Shown: positions 7,216 to 14,714 of the stretch, one piece after another
Layout of the letters: every line of letters starts with the position of its first letter
Numbering within the stretch: position 1 is the stretch's first letter
Source: Mesorhizobium sp. B2-7-1
GTDB taxonomy: Bacteria > Pseudomonadota > Alphaproteobacteria > Rhizobiales > Rhizobiaceae
NCBI RefSeq assembly: GCF_006440735.1
Contig: NZ_VFUA01000059.1
Coordinates: forward strand, 1-40,570
Length of the DNA stretch: 40,570 nucleotides
Direction of reading: 5' to 3'
The notes under the pieces: model-generated
The model's input: only the letters and a program-made list of their open reading frames with translations
Told to the model about the DNA's origin: nothing
The model's database searches: none
Made by a program: the position numbers and the translations under genes

Positions 7216-9279
7216 CTATCCGGTGGACCGTTCCCTCAAGGCAAGCACCGCCGCCAGAACGACCAGGCCGAAGATGATGTCGCGCGACGCCGACGGCAGC
7301 GTCGTTCCGGCAAGCAGGGTTTGCAGGGCCGTCAGCAACAGGACGCCGCCCAGCATTCCGACATAGTGGCCGCGTCCGCCGGTGATCAGCGTGCCGCCGA
7401 TGATCACCACGGCGATCGAAGGCAGCAGATAGGTGTCGCCCATGCCGAGGCTGGCCTGTCCCCCGAACCCGGTCAGCAGGATGCCGACGAGAGCGGAGCA
7501 GACGCCGCTCAGAACATAGACGGCAATCGTCGTGGTCCGGACGTTCACGCCGGCGAGATAGGAGGCCCTGGGGCTGTTGCCCAGCGCGTATACCCAACGG
7601 CTGAAGACCGTGCGGCCGAGCAGGCCGATCGCCGCGAGCACGAAGATCGCCACGAAGACGACGACAGGGGTAATGCCTAACACCTTGCCGGTCATCAGCC
7701 AGCGCAAGCCTGGCGAGGTGAAGCCTGCTGGCGTGCCATCGCTGAACACAAGGGCCGCGCCCTGCAGGATGCCGTTCATGGCCAGAGTGACGACGATGGG
7801 CGGCAGGCCGAGGACGGCGACGCCGATGCCATTCAGCCCGCCAATCGCCGCGCCGACGACGAGCACCAGAGGGATCACCCACACCGAGGCCAGATTGGAG
7901 CCATTGATGAGGCCGGCGGCGAGGATGCCGCAAAAGGCAATCGTCCAGGCGATTGAAAGGTCCAGTCCGCCCGAGAGGATGACCGTCCCCTGTCCGAGCG
8001 CCAGGATAGCCAGGAAAGAGCCCAGGACGATCAGGGAATCATAGTATTTCCAGGCGAAGATCGTGTCGCCGCCATAGACGACCTGCGTCGCGATCACCAC
8101 GATCACGAAGGCGAGGTAGGCCGGCAGAACGATGCGCACGAGATCGGCGTGGCGCACCAGCCATGACACGTTCCAACCCTGGTCTTGCGCGCTCATCTGT
8201 CTGAGGGCCGCAGGCTTGAGCGTAGCAGCCGACGCCGCAAAACCGGCACCGCGGGACTTCAGGCGCAGGCCGACCGAACTGAGATAGCGGCGCAGCGGCG
8301 CCTCCGAACCAAGTGCTCCGGCCATTGCGGCGACGATCAGGACGATGCCCTCGGCAACCGTGCTGTAATAGGCCGAGACATCCAGTGAAAGCAGGATGTT
8401 GACCATGACCATCAGCGTATAGGCGCCAAGGACGGAGCCAAGGGCGCCGCCGCGGCCGCCCGCCAGCGATGTGCCTCCGAGCACCACCGCCGTAAAGGTC
8501 TGCAGCAGGATCGGGTCGCCGACCAACGGATCGGCCGAGCCGGTCTGCGCGCTTATGAAGACACCCGCGGCGCCGTAGAAAAGACCGCCGAGGGTAAAGG
8601 CCCAGAAGCGGGTCCAGGGGACCGACAATCCGGCCGAGCGGGCGGCATCGGCATCGCTGCCGACGGCGTAAAGGGCGGTGCCGAACCGCAAGCCCTTGAG
8701 ATAGAGCCACGCCAGAAGCGCCACGGCCACGACGAGAACGGAGGCCGGCAACACGTCCGTGATGGCCGAACCGGAGAAGAACGCCGTGATTTCCGGCGCG
8801 ACCGCCCCGCCCGGGTCCGGCATGATCAGCAGCGTCACGCCGTGCACAAGGAACATGGTGGACAACGTGACCACAATCGACTGAAGCCTGAAATACGCGA
8901 CGAAGAAGCCGTTGAAGGCGCCGACGAGCCCGCCGACCAGCAGACCGAGCAGCACCACGCCGACCTGTCCGGCGAGCGTATCCTGCGGCAGCGATGCAAC
9001 GATGACGTTGACCAGGGAGATGGTCGAGCCGGCCGACAGGTCGAAGCCGCCGGATAGCACGATGATCGTCTGGCCGACGGCAGCCAGCGCCAGCGGCGCC
9101 CCGCCATTGGCGAGGGAGTGAAAATCGAAGTAGCTCATCGGCGCCGGCGAGATGGCATTCACCAGTCCCAGAGCCAGGATGAATATGACGATGATGGCGG
9201 CGAGCCCGCGATTTCTGAGCGCCGCCGAGAACAAGCCATTGCCGGACCGGGCGGAAGGTGCCTGCATCGACTGGGCCAT
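7216..9279 (-). CDS. CUT2/ribose-type ABC importer, fused double permease
   Basis: The 687-residue membrane protein carries two BPD_transp_2 (RbsC-like) permease units in tandem. The first unit spans about residues 20-345 and contains the pattern LSGGFDLSAGSTISL and AYFRLQSIVVTLSTMF. A polar linker follows. The second unit runs from about 375 to the end with LSGGLDLSIAWT and LGLPPIVVTLAMNGILQG. Normal CUT2 importers use two copies of a single permease of about 320-340 residues, so this fusion supplies both halves. ATG at 9279 is only 2 nt after the ATPase stop (TGATCATG), which indicates translational coupling. CUT2 importers classically carry pentoses, autoinducer-2 or other small polyols. 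The genes around this one suggest a non-sugar ligand. Confidence 0.93.
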   Translation of the reverse strand: MAQSMQAPSARSGNGLFSAALRNRGLAAIIVIFILALGLVNAISPAPMSYFDFHSLANGGAPLALAAVGQTIIVLSGGFDLSAGSTISLVNVIVASLPQDTLAGQVGVVLLGLLVGGLVGAFNGFFVAYFRLQSIVVTLSTMFLVHGVTLLIMPDPGGAVAPEITAFFSGSAITDVLPASVLVVAVALLAWLYLKGLRFGTALYAVGSDADAARSAGLSVPWTRFWAFTLGGLFYGAAGVFISAQTGSADPLVGDPILLQTFTAVVLGGTSLAGGRGGALGSVLGAYTLMVMVNILLSLDVSAYYSTVAEGIVLIVAAMAGALGSEAPLRRYLSSVGLRLKSRGAGFAASAATLKPAALRQMSAQDQGWNVSWLVRHADLVRIVLPAYLAFVIVVIATQVVYGGDTIFAWKYYDSLIVLGSFLAILALGQGTVILSGGLDLSIAWTIAFCGILAAGLINGSNLASVWVIPLVLVVGAAIGGLNGIGVAVLGLPPIVVTLAMNGILQGAALVFSDGTPAGFTSPGLRWLMTGKVLGITPVVVFVAIFVLAAIGLLGRTVFSRWVYALGNSPRASYLAGVNVRTTTIAVYVLSGVCSALVGILLTGFGGQASLGMGDTYLLPSIAVVIIGGTLITGGRGHYVGMLGGVLLLTALQTLLAGTTLPSASRDIIFGLVVLAAVLALRERSTG

Positions 9280-9281
9280 GA

Positions 9282-10820
9282 TCAGACGCTCGCTGCTTGT
9301 GGCCGGCGGGCACCACCGATGGCCGCTTCGATGACCACGTCCTCGCTGAGGTCGGCGCCATCGATCTGCCGCGCGATCCGCCCGCCATACATGACGAGGA
9401 CGCGGTCGCATAGATTGGTCAATTCCGGGATTTCCGTCGAGAACATAAGAACGGCGCCGCCGCCATCCGCGAATTGGCGGATCATAGTGTAGATCTCATG
9501 CTTGGTGCCGACGTCGACGCCGCGTGTCGGATCGTAAAGCAGCAGGATCCTGCTCCCGGTCAGCAGCCACTTCGCGATGGCAATCTTCTGCTGGTTTCCG
9601 CCGCTGAAGGTGCCGACTTTGCTGTGCAGCGCCCTCTGGTCGACCTGGATGGCCTTCAGCGCGTCGGAGACGGCCTTCCGTTCCCTGGCGGCGTCGATCA
9701 ACCCGAAGCGCGTGAACTGGCTGAGGCTTGGCAGCGACGCATTGCGCCGGCCGTCGAGCTTCAGGAACAAGCCTTCCGTCTTGCGGTCCTCCGGAACCAG
9801 GCTGATGCCGATATTGGCACGAATGGCATCGCGCGGCGACGTAAGCACGACAGGCTGGCCCCGCACAAGGAGCTGTCCATCGCTGACGGGTTGCGCGCCG
9901 AAGCAGGCGAGGAAAAGCTCGAGCTGCCCCATGCCTTGCAGCCCGGCGACACCCAGCACCTCGCCCGGCGACAGCGTGAAGGATGCGCCCTTCAGCCGAT
10001 GGCCGACGGAGATGGAGCGTGCTTCCAGGGCCGGCGGCGAGACGGCCTGCCGCGCTTCGGCGCGCGGCGGGAATGTCGCGTCCAGCGAACGGCCGATGAT
10101 CATGCGCACGACCTCGTCATCGGAGAGCTCGCCCACTCTGGCGGTACCGATGTCCTTGCCGTTTCGCAGAACCGTCAGGTATTCGCAGAAATCGTTCACC
10201 TCGGGCATGCGATGCGAAATGAAGATCGTGGAGATGCCCTCCGTCTTCGCCTTGGCAATGATGTCGCCGAGCCAGGTGATGTCGGGGCCGGACAACGTCG
10301 ATGTCGGCTCGTCGAGAAGCAGGATTCGAGGGCGTCGGAAGATCGCCCTGGCGATCTCGAGTTTCTGGCGGATCGCCAGGCTGAGGTCGCGCAGGTCGGC
10401 GCGCGGATCGACGAAACTGAGACCCATATCCGCGAGATGGCGCGCGACGATCCGCTCGGTTTCGGCCTTTCTGATTTGCCCCAGAGCATTGGTCGGCTCG
10501 TAGAGCAGCAGCATGTTCTGGGTGACCGTCAGATCCGGAATCTGGGTCATCTCCTGGAAGGCCGTCTGTATCCCGAGCATATGCGCTTCGCGCGGCGAGC
10601 CGATCGTGACATCCTTGCCGTCGATGACCAGTTGTCCACTGTCGGGTCGCACGAGCCCGCTCAGCACCTTGACCAGGGTCGACTTGCCGGCACCGTTCTC
10701 GCCGAGAAGCGCATGCACGGTTCCGGCCTTGACCGAAAAGGACGCATCGTTGAGCGCAACGGTCGGCCCGTAGGCTTTGCGCACTTTGATTGCCGAGATG
10801 GCTGTAGGTGTTTCACTCAC
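9282..10820 (-). CDS. CUT2/ribose-type ABC importer, two-domain ATP-binding protein
   Basis: From the GTG at 10820 this is 512 residues with two nucleotide-binding domains, as in RbsA/XylG. Domain 1 has Walker A GENGAGKS at about 40-47 and Walker B ILLLDEPTSTLSG. Domain 2 has a degenerate Walker A (GVAGLQGMGQLEL), usual for CUT2, and signature FSGGNQQK. Its Walker B reads LLLYDPTRGVD at about 426-436, with Tyr and Asp where Asp-Glu is expected. An ATG at 10883 in the same frame would add 21 residues, but that stretch lies across a strong hairpin and the family start matches MSETPTAI-like sequence, so I prefer the GTG. Energises uptake with the fused permease and the binding protein. Confidence 0.92.
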   Translation of the reverse strand: MSETPTAISAIKVRKAYGPTVALNDASFSVKAGTVHALLGENGAGKSTLVKVLSGLVRPDSGQLVIDGKDVTIGSPREAHMLGIQTAFQEMTQIPDLTVTQNMLLLYEPTNALGQIRKAETERIVARHLADMGLSFVDPRADLRDLSLAIRQKLEIARAIFRRPRILLLDEPTSTLSGPDITWLGDIIAKAKTEGISTIFISHRMPEVNDFCEYLTVLRNGKDIGTARVGELSDDEVVRMIIGRSLDATFPPRAEARQAVSPPALEARSISVGHRLKGASFTLSPGEVLGVAGLQGMGQLELFLACFGAQPVSDGQLLVRGQPVVLTSPRDAIRANIGISLVPEDRKTEGLFLKLDGRRNASLPSLSQFTRFGLIDAARERKAVSDALKAIQVDQRALHSKVGTFSGGNQQKIAIAKWLLTGSRILLLYDPTRGVDVGTKHEIYTMIRQFADGGGAVLMFSTEIPELTNLCDRVLVMYGGRIARQIDGADLSEDVVIEAAIGGARRPQAASV

Positions 10821-10848
10821 GGTATCACTCGCCAGGCAAACAGACAGG

Positions 10849-10878
10849 CCGGCATTTGGCGCGGACGCCAAATGCCGG
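10849..10878 (-). promoter_or_regulatory. Intercistronic hairpin between binding-protein and ATPase genes
   Basis: Perfect 13-bp arms CCGGCATTTGGCG and CGCCAAATGCCGG enclose a 4-nt loop. The hairpin begins 13 nt after the binding-protein stop codon and ends 28 nt before the preferred ATPase GTG. No U tract follows on the transcript, so it looks like an mRNA-stabilising or attenuating structure rather than a full terminator. Such structures commonly make binding proteins more abundant than the membrane parts. That role is known for other ABC operons and is inferred here. Confidence 0.65.
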
Positions 10879-10890
10879 TTCATGCGCCGA

Positions 10891-12015
10891 CTACTCTTCA
10901 GGCGTGCCGGTGAGCGCGGCGTTGAGGCCGACCTGCGGCAGATCCGGCGAGAAGATCGAGGCGTACCAGCCGGGGTTGGGAATGATCTCGGGCTGGAACG
11001 TGTTGCAGCCGGCTTTCATTTCCTCCCAGGAGCCAGTCTGGCACAGCTTGACCTTGTCGTTTGTGACCGCGCCGGGAGACAGGAGCGTGGTTTTCTCGAC
11101 CTTCTTCTTCGCCAGAACCTCCATGGCGATCTTGAAGGCATAAGCGCCCGGATAGGCTTGCGAGCTCGCCGAGATGCTGGGCGCGCCGAGCGGCTTGTAG
11201 GTGCCGTTCGAGCCGGCAGCCTGCGTGTCCTTGGGAAGCATCTGCACGCGGTGGCCATTGGAGCCCTCGCCCGCGCAAGGCAGAACCTTGTCGTCGGCGA
11301 CACCGGCCTCGAGCTGCATCGAGTTGGCCGTGTAGCATCCGACCTGCATCCACAAGCCGTTCAGCGTATCCCAGCTATGGGTGGCCACGATCTTCGCCAA
11401 TTCGGTGCGAGCGACCGCCTGGCTCCACATGCCATTCGCCTCGGCCACCACCTTGATGTCGGGATATTTTGCGAAAACCTCGCGAGCGGCTTTGTTGCGC
11501 AGCGTGTCGACGGAGGTTCCGGACACGCCGGTGATCATCACGATATTGCCCTTGCCACCGAGCTTGTCGGCGAGCCACCGCGCCGTCACCTTGCCCCATT
11601 CCGCCTGATCAATATGGACGTTGTAGGCGCATGGCTCCTCGATCACGCCGTCATAGGCGACGATGGTGACGCCCTTGGCGCAAGCATTCTTGACGGCTTC
11701 ATTGAGCGCGGTGGGTGAAATCGGGTAGACGATGATCGCCTCCGCCCCGGCCTGCACCATGGCGTTTATCTGCTGGATCTGCTTCTGGGCGTTCGGACCG
11801 GCGACCTGGACTTTCAGGTCCACCTTGTCGGCATACTCTTTCGACGCAGCCATGGCCTTCAGCATGTTAGCCGCCTCGGCCTGCCAGTCGTTGCCGATAT
11901 AGCTCATGCTCAGATAGATCTTGTGCCGCTTCTCGGCCATCGCCTGCGACGTGACCGACAGGGCCGCAACCGCTGCGGTTGCCAGACCCAAAGCGGCGGA
12001 TTTCCAGAAATTCAT
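10891..12015 (-). CDS. CUT2/ribose-type ABC importer, periplasmic substrate-binding protein
   Basis: This 374-residue protein starts with a Sec signal peptide (FWKSAALGLATAAVAALSV, cleavage probably after SQAMA). The mature part is a periplasmic-binding-protein type 1 (RbsB-like) fold: YLSMSYIGNDWQAE, then an IQQINAMVQAGAEAIIV segment and ITGVSGTSVDTLRNKA. The ATG at 12015 has a GGGAGGAAAAG site; upstream in-frame codons have no signal-peptide logic. The mature protein contains six cysteines (in NACAKG, EPCAYN, VGCYTA, LPCAGE, KLCQTG, AGCNTF), many for this family, which suggests disulfides. It heads the importer operon and has a FadR-type palindrome about 120 nt upstream. Ligand unknown. Confidence 0.93.
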   Translation of the reverse strand: MNFWKSAALGLATAAVAALSVTSQAMAEKRHKIYLSMSYIGNDWQAEAANMLKAMAASKEYADKVDLKVQVAGPNAQKQIQQINAMVQAGAEAIIVYPISPTALNEAVKNACAKGVTIVAYDGVIEEPCAYNVHIDQAEWGKVTARWLADKLGGKGNIVMITGVSGTSVDTLRNKAAREVFAKYPDIKVVAEANGMWSQAVARTELAKIVATHSWDTLNGLWMQVGCYTANSMQLEAGVADDKVLPCAGEGSNGHRVQMLPKDTQAAGSNGTYKPLGAPSISASSQAYPGAYAFKIAMEVLAKKKVEKTTLLSPGAVTNDKVKLCQTGSWEEMKAGCNTFQPEIIPNPGWYASIFSPDLPQVGLNAALTGTPEE

Positions 12016-12113
12016 GACTTTTCCTCCCTTCAACGAACCGATGGCCAGGCCAGGCCTGGCCGCCACTGGAATTCGACTCTCTCTCCCCATTCAGTCGCGG
12101 CGCACGACGTGTT

Positions 12114-12128
12114 GTCGATTTAACCGAC
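12114..12128. promoter_or_regulatory. Near-palindrome upstream of importer operon
   Basis: GTCGATTTAACCGAC is palindromic in 6 of 7 arm positions around a central T. It lies directly beside the FadR-type operator at 12135-12147 and may be part of the same control region or a site for a second factor. The role is inferred from position. Confidence 0.25.
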
Positions 12129-12134
12129 TGACTG

Positions 12135-12147
12135 ATTGTCGGACAAT
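12135..12147. promoter_or_regulatory. FadR-type GntR operator candidate upstream of importer operon
   Basis: ATTGTCGGACAAT is a perfect palindrome (6-nt arms around one base). It fits the FadR-subfamily pattern T.GT...AC.A and recurs at 13120, 18697 and 18791. It lies about 120 nt before the binding-protein ATG, in the position of a promoter for the five-gene importer operon. The likely binder is the GntR/FCD protein encoded at 13936-14673. Confidence 0.65.
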
Positions 12148-12168
12148 AACCATGTCTAACTCTGCCCG

Positions 12169-12181
12169 TCAACGCCGTTGA
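12169..12181. promoter_or_regulatory. Palindrome TCAACGCCGTTGA upstream of importer operon
   Basis: Perfect 6-nt arms flank one central base. It lies between the end of the crotonase gene and the importer promoter region, about 155 nt upstream of the binding-protein ATG. The sequence differs from the TTGTC(C/G)GACAA family, so a different regulator or chance is possible. Confidence 0.25.
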
Positions 12182-12214
12182 TGGTCACCGCTCAATTTTG
12201 CTGAACGCAAAGCG

Positions 12215-13066
12215 CTATAGCGGCGTGTCGTCGCTGGCCCACCAGTCGGAGGCGAGATCGTGAGCGCTGATCGCGGCGTTGAAATTCGGCCGCCGTTTTT
12301 CCTTGTATGCGGCCATGGCTTCAGCGACGTCAGGCAGGGCCAAGGCAGCCACCAGCGCCCGCGACTCGTAACGATGCGCGACAACCGGATGGCTCGCGCC
12401 GAGCATGCGCCAGAGCAGGCGTCGCGTCGTCGCGATTGAAACGGGCGCCCCGTCGGCGGCGATCTCGTTCGCCTTGCGCAACGCTCGCGCCATCAGGTCT
12501 TGCGGGCTGACGACCTCGTGCACGAGCCCTTTGGCGAACGCTTCGTCGGCACCGATCATCCTGCCCGACATCATCCATTCGACGGCATTCGCGATACCGA
12601 CGATGCGCGGCAGAAACCAGCTCGAGCAGGATTCGGCCACAATGGCGCGCCGGACAAAGACATAGCCGAAACTGGCCTGGGTCGAGCAGATCCGCACGTC
12701 CATCGGCAACGTCACCGAGGCGCCAAACCCGACCGCTGGGCCGTTGATCGCGCCGATGACCGGCTTGTTCATCCTGAAGAGACGCAGGACGACTTTGGCA
12801 CCGACATCGGCCGGCACGCCTTCGCCGGTCACCGGATCGCCGCCGGTAGGCAGGGCGAAACCGTTGGTCAGGTCGGTCCCCGCGCAGAAAGCCCGGCCTG
12901 CCCCCGTCACCACGACTGCCCTCACGGCATCGTTGCGGTCGATCTCATCGAGAGCTTCGAAAAGATCGTCTATGCCATTTTGCGTTATGGCGTTGAGCTT
13001 CGCGGGCCCGTTCAGCGTGATCGTCGCGACGTGTCCGTTGACCTCGCATTTGATTTCAGTGTCCAC
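12215..13066 (-). CDS. Enoyl-CoA hydratase/isomerase (crotonase) family protein
   Basis: This 283-residue crotonase-fold protein has the first oxyanion-hole segment AFCAGTDLTN and the second, NGPAVGFGASVTLPMD. The region AIVAESCSSWFLPR replaces the classical PE..LG.IPG.GGT segment. The Glu corresponding to rat hydratase Glu144 is absent, whereas a Glu in NAVEWMMSG matches Glu164. This pattern is common in crotonase relatives of uncertain reaction, so hydration is not assured. I chose the GTG at 13066, which has AAGGAAGG about 8 nt before it; a TTG at 13093 would add nine residues. It is divergent from the next crotonase gene, with a FadR-type palindrome in between. The importer operon follows downstream on the same strand. 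Confidence 0.85.
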   Translation of the reverse strand: MDTEIKCEVNGHVATITLNGPAKLNAITQNGIDDLFEALDEIDRNDAVRAVVVTGAGRAFCAGTDLTNGFALPTGGDPVTGEGVPADVGAKVVLRLFRMNKPVIGAINGPAVGFGASVTLPMDVRICSTQASFGYVFVRRAIVAESCSSWFLPRIVGIANAVEWMMSGRMIGADEAFAKGLVHEVVSPQDLMARALRKANEIAADGAPVSIATTRRLLWRMLGASHPVVAHRYESRALVAALALPDVAEAMAAYKEKRRPNFNAAISAHDLASDWWASDDTPL

Positions 13067-13119
13067 CGGATTGCCCTTCCTTGCAGTTGACAAGTTTCGC
13101 GTCCGCCATCAACGTCGGC

Positions 13120-13130
13120 TTGTCCGACAG
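13120..13130. promoter_or_regulatory. FadR-type GntR operator candidate between divergent crotonase genes
   Basis: TTGTCCGACAG holds the palindrome TGTC-C-GACA and is followed by TTAGACAAA, which resembles a second half site. It lies 54 nt upstream of the minus-strand GTG and 26 nt before the plus-strand ATG, so it could control both genes. It has the same sequence type as 12135, 18697 and 18791. Confidence 0.6.
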
Positions 13131-13155
13131 TTAGACAAATTCAGCGGCAAAAGCC

Positions 13156-13950
13156 ATGACTCACAGGTTCGTTTCGCTGCAAAGGGCAGGAGGCGTCGCG
13201 ACGATCGCCTTCTCCCGCGAAGAGGCTTTGAACGCGCTGACGCTGGGCATGATCGAGGAGTTCGACTGCCTGCTGGCGCAAATCGACGGTGCGCCGGACA
13301 TCCGCGCCGTGCTGCTGCGCGGCGAAGGCCGGGCCTTCATGGCCGGCGGGGATCTGGATTATCTGCGTGCCGCCGAAGACGCGCCGGCTGCCGCCGGCGC
13401 CACGATCCGTTCGCTGAACAGGACCATCCTGCGGCTGACGCGCCTGTCCAAGCCAACGGTCGCCTGCGTCCATGGCGTGGTGGCGGGTGCCGGGCTCAGC
13501 ATCGTCCTGGCTTGCGATGTGGCGGTGGCCGCGCAGGATTGCCGCTTCGTCTACGCCTATGATGCCATCGCCGCGGTGCCGGACGGCGGCCTGTCGCATT
13601 TCCTGCCGCGGGCGATCGGCCTCGGCAGAGCCTTGAAATTCGCTTTCCTGAAAGGAGAGCTGACAGCGAGCGAGGCCGAGAGCTTCGGGCTGGTCGCAAT
13701 GACTGTGCCGGCATCGGAGCTATTGCATAGGGGAGCCGCAGTCGCGGAAAGGCTGTCCGGCCGGAACCGCGAGGCCCTGGTCCGTACCCGGCGTCTCTTG
13801 CGTGAAAATTTCGATAGAGCGCTGGAGGATCAGTTGGAGCAGGAACGAACCGCCTTCATGGCATGCGCCGAGACCGCCGCCTTCCAGACCGCGATCGAAG
13901 AATTCTTTGCCGCACGCGCCGCGCGAAAGGCGAAATCAGCTGGTGAGTGA
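13156..13950 (+). CDS. Enoyl-CoA hydratase/isomerase family protein (PaaG-like)
   Basis: This 264-residue crotonase has FMAGGDLDYLRAAED (first oxyanion-hole region) and VHGVVAGAGLSIVLACDVA (second). The acid segment AAVPDGGLSHFLPRAIG has Asp where hydratases have Glu. That resembles the isomerase-like PaaG group, so double-bond isomerisation or hydration are both possible. It closely resembles the crotonase at 25195-25983 in this motif. It is transcribed away from the crotonase at 12215 and its last 15 nt overlap the convergent 3' end of the GntR gene. The operator-like palindrome just upstream suggests control by that GntR protein. Confidence 0.88.
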   Translation: MTHRFVSLQRAGGVATIAFSREEALNALTLGMIEEFDCLLAQIDGAPDIRAVLLRGEGRAFMAGGDLDYLRAAEDAPAAAGATIRSLNRTILRLTRLSKPTVACVHGVVAGAGLSIVLACDVAVAAQDCRFVYAYDAIAAVPDGGLSHFLPRAIGLGRALKFAFLKGELTASEAESFGLVAMTVPASELLHRGAAVAERLSGRNREALVRTRRLLRENFDRALEDQLEQERTAFMACAETAAFQTAIEEFFAARAARKAKSAGE

Positions 13951-14673
13951 CCTGTCGATCTGGTTATCGAGCGGCAGCTTCGCCATCAGCCAGCCGCGCT
14001 TCAGGTCTTCGATGTGCTTGGCGGCCCAGAGCTCGGCGTGCCGGGGATCCCGACGCTCCAGCGCCTCCACAATCTCCGTATGCGCTTTTATGAGGCGACC
14101 GGCAGCCTGGGGAAGCTGGGGCTGGATCTGCTCGAACGCGGGATAGAGCAACCGGCCCACAGGCTCCCGGCACAAAAGCAGCGCATGATTGTGTGCGGCC
14201 TCCGACAGCAGCGTGTGGAACTCCAGGTCGAGAATGCCCGGCGATTGCCCTTGCTCGACAGCCTGCTTCGTTGCCGCGAGATTTTGCTTGAGGGCGTCCA
14301 GTTCCGCTTCCGAGATGTTTTCCGCGGCGAGCCTGGCTGCGAGAGGCTCAAGCACCCGCGACACATCCCAAAGCTCCCCGAAGGTCACGGCGCGCATGAC
14401 GAGGGCTCGCGTCGTGCGCGGTGTCAGATCCGAATGATCCGGTATCGTCACGAGGAGCCGCTTGCGCCCCTCGCGCCTGACCAGGCCATCGCTTTCGAGC
14501 TGGCGTATGCCTTCGCGCACGGTCGAGCGGTTGACGCCGAACCGGGCGGCGAGTTCGACTTCGCTGGGTAACGGATCGCCCGGTCTCAGCGAGCCGGCAA
14601 GAATGTGGCGCCTCAACTCGTTCGACACGACCTGATATGCCGGCGGGACGCTCAATTTTTCGATTTTCAGCAT
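13936..14673 (-). CDS. GntR-family regulator, FadR/FCD subfamily
   Basis: The 245-residue regulator has an N-terminal winged helix (about 12-75: LRPGDPLPSEVELAARFGVNR, then STVREGIRQLESDGLV). An all-helical FCD ligand-binding domain follows, with DLEFHTLLSEAAHNHALL and a C-terminal HTEIVEALERRD...HI segment holding the usual metal-binding histidines. ATG at 14673 follows AAAGG by about 9 nt; a TTG at 14718 overlapping the stop of the dehydrogenase (TTGA) could add 15 residues. It is the last gene of the oxidoreductase-ligase-dehydrogenase operon, so it would be autoregulated through the palindromes at 18697 and 18791. FCD regulators usually sense an organic acid or acyl-CoA and are mostly repressors. 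Confidence 0.92.
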   Translation of the reverse strand: MLKIEKLSVPPAYQVVSNELRRHILAGSLRPGDPLPSEVELAARFGVNRSTVREGIRQLESDGLVRREGRKRLLVTIPDHSDLTPRTTRALVMRAVTFGELWDVSRVLEPLAARLAAENISEAELDALKQNLAATKQAVEQGQSPGILDLEFHTLLSEAAHNHALLLCREPVGRLLYPAFEQIQPQLPQAAGRLIKAHTEIVEALERRDPRHAELWAAKHIEDLKRGWLMAKLPLDNQIDRSLTS

Positions 14674-14714
14674 TCTTATGCCTTTGGTGGCCGCAGTATC
14701 CGCAGTCGTCTTGC

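Noticed and set aside
7175..7933. Upstream extension of the cyclase-family frame
   Set aside because: The extra residues are antisense-like overlap with the permease gene; the ATG at 7174 has a strong ribosome site and matches the family start.
12213..12222. CGCTATAGCG self-palindrome at the crotonase stop codon
   Set aside because: It has no loop, overlaps the stop codon and lacks a T tract, so it is not a terminator. Probably chance.
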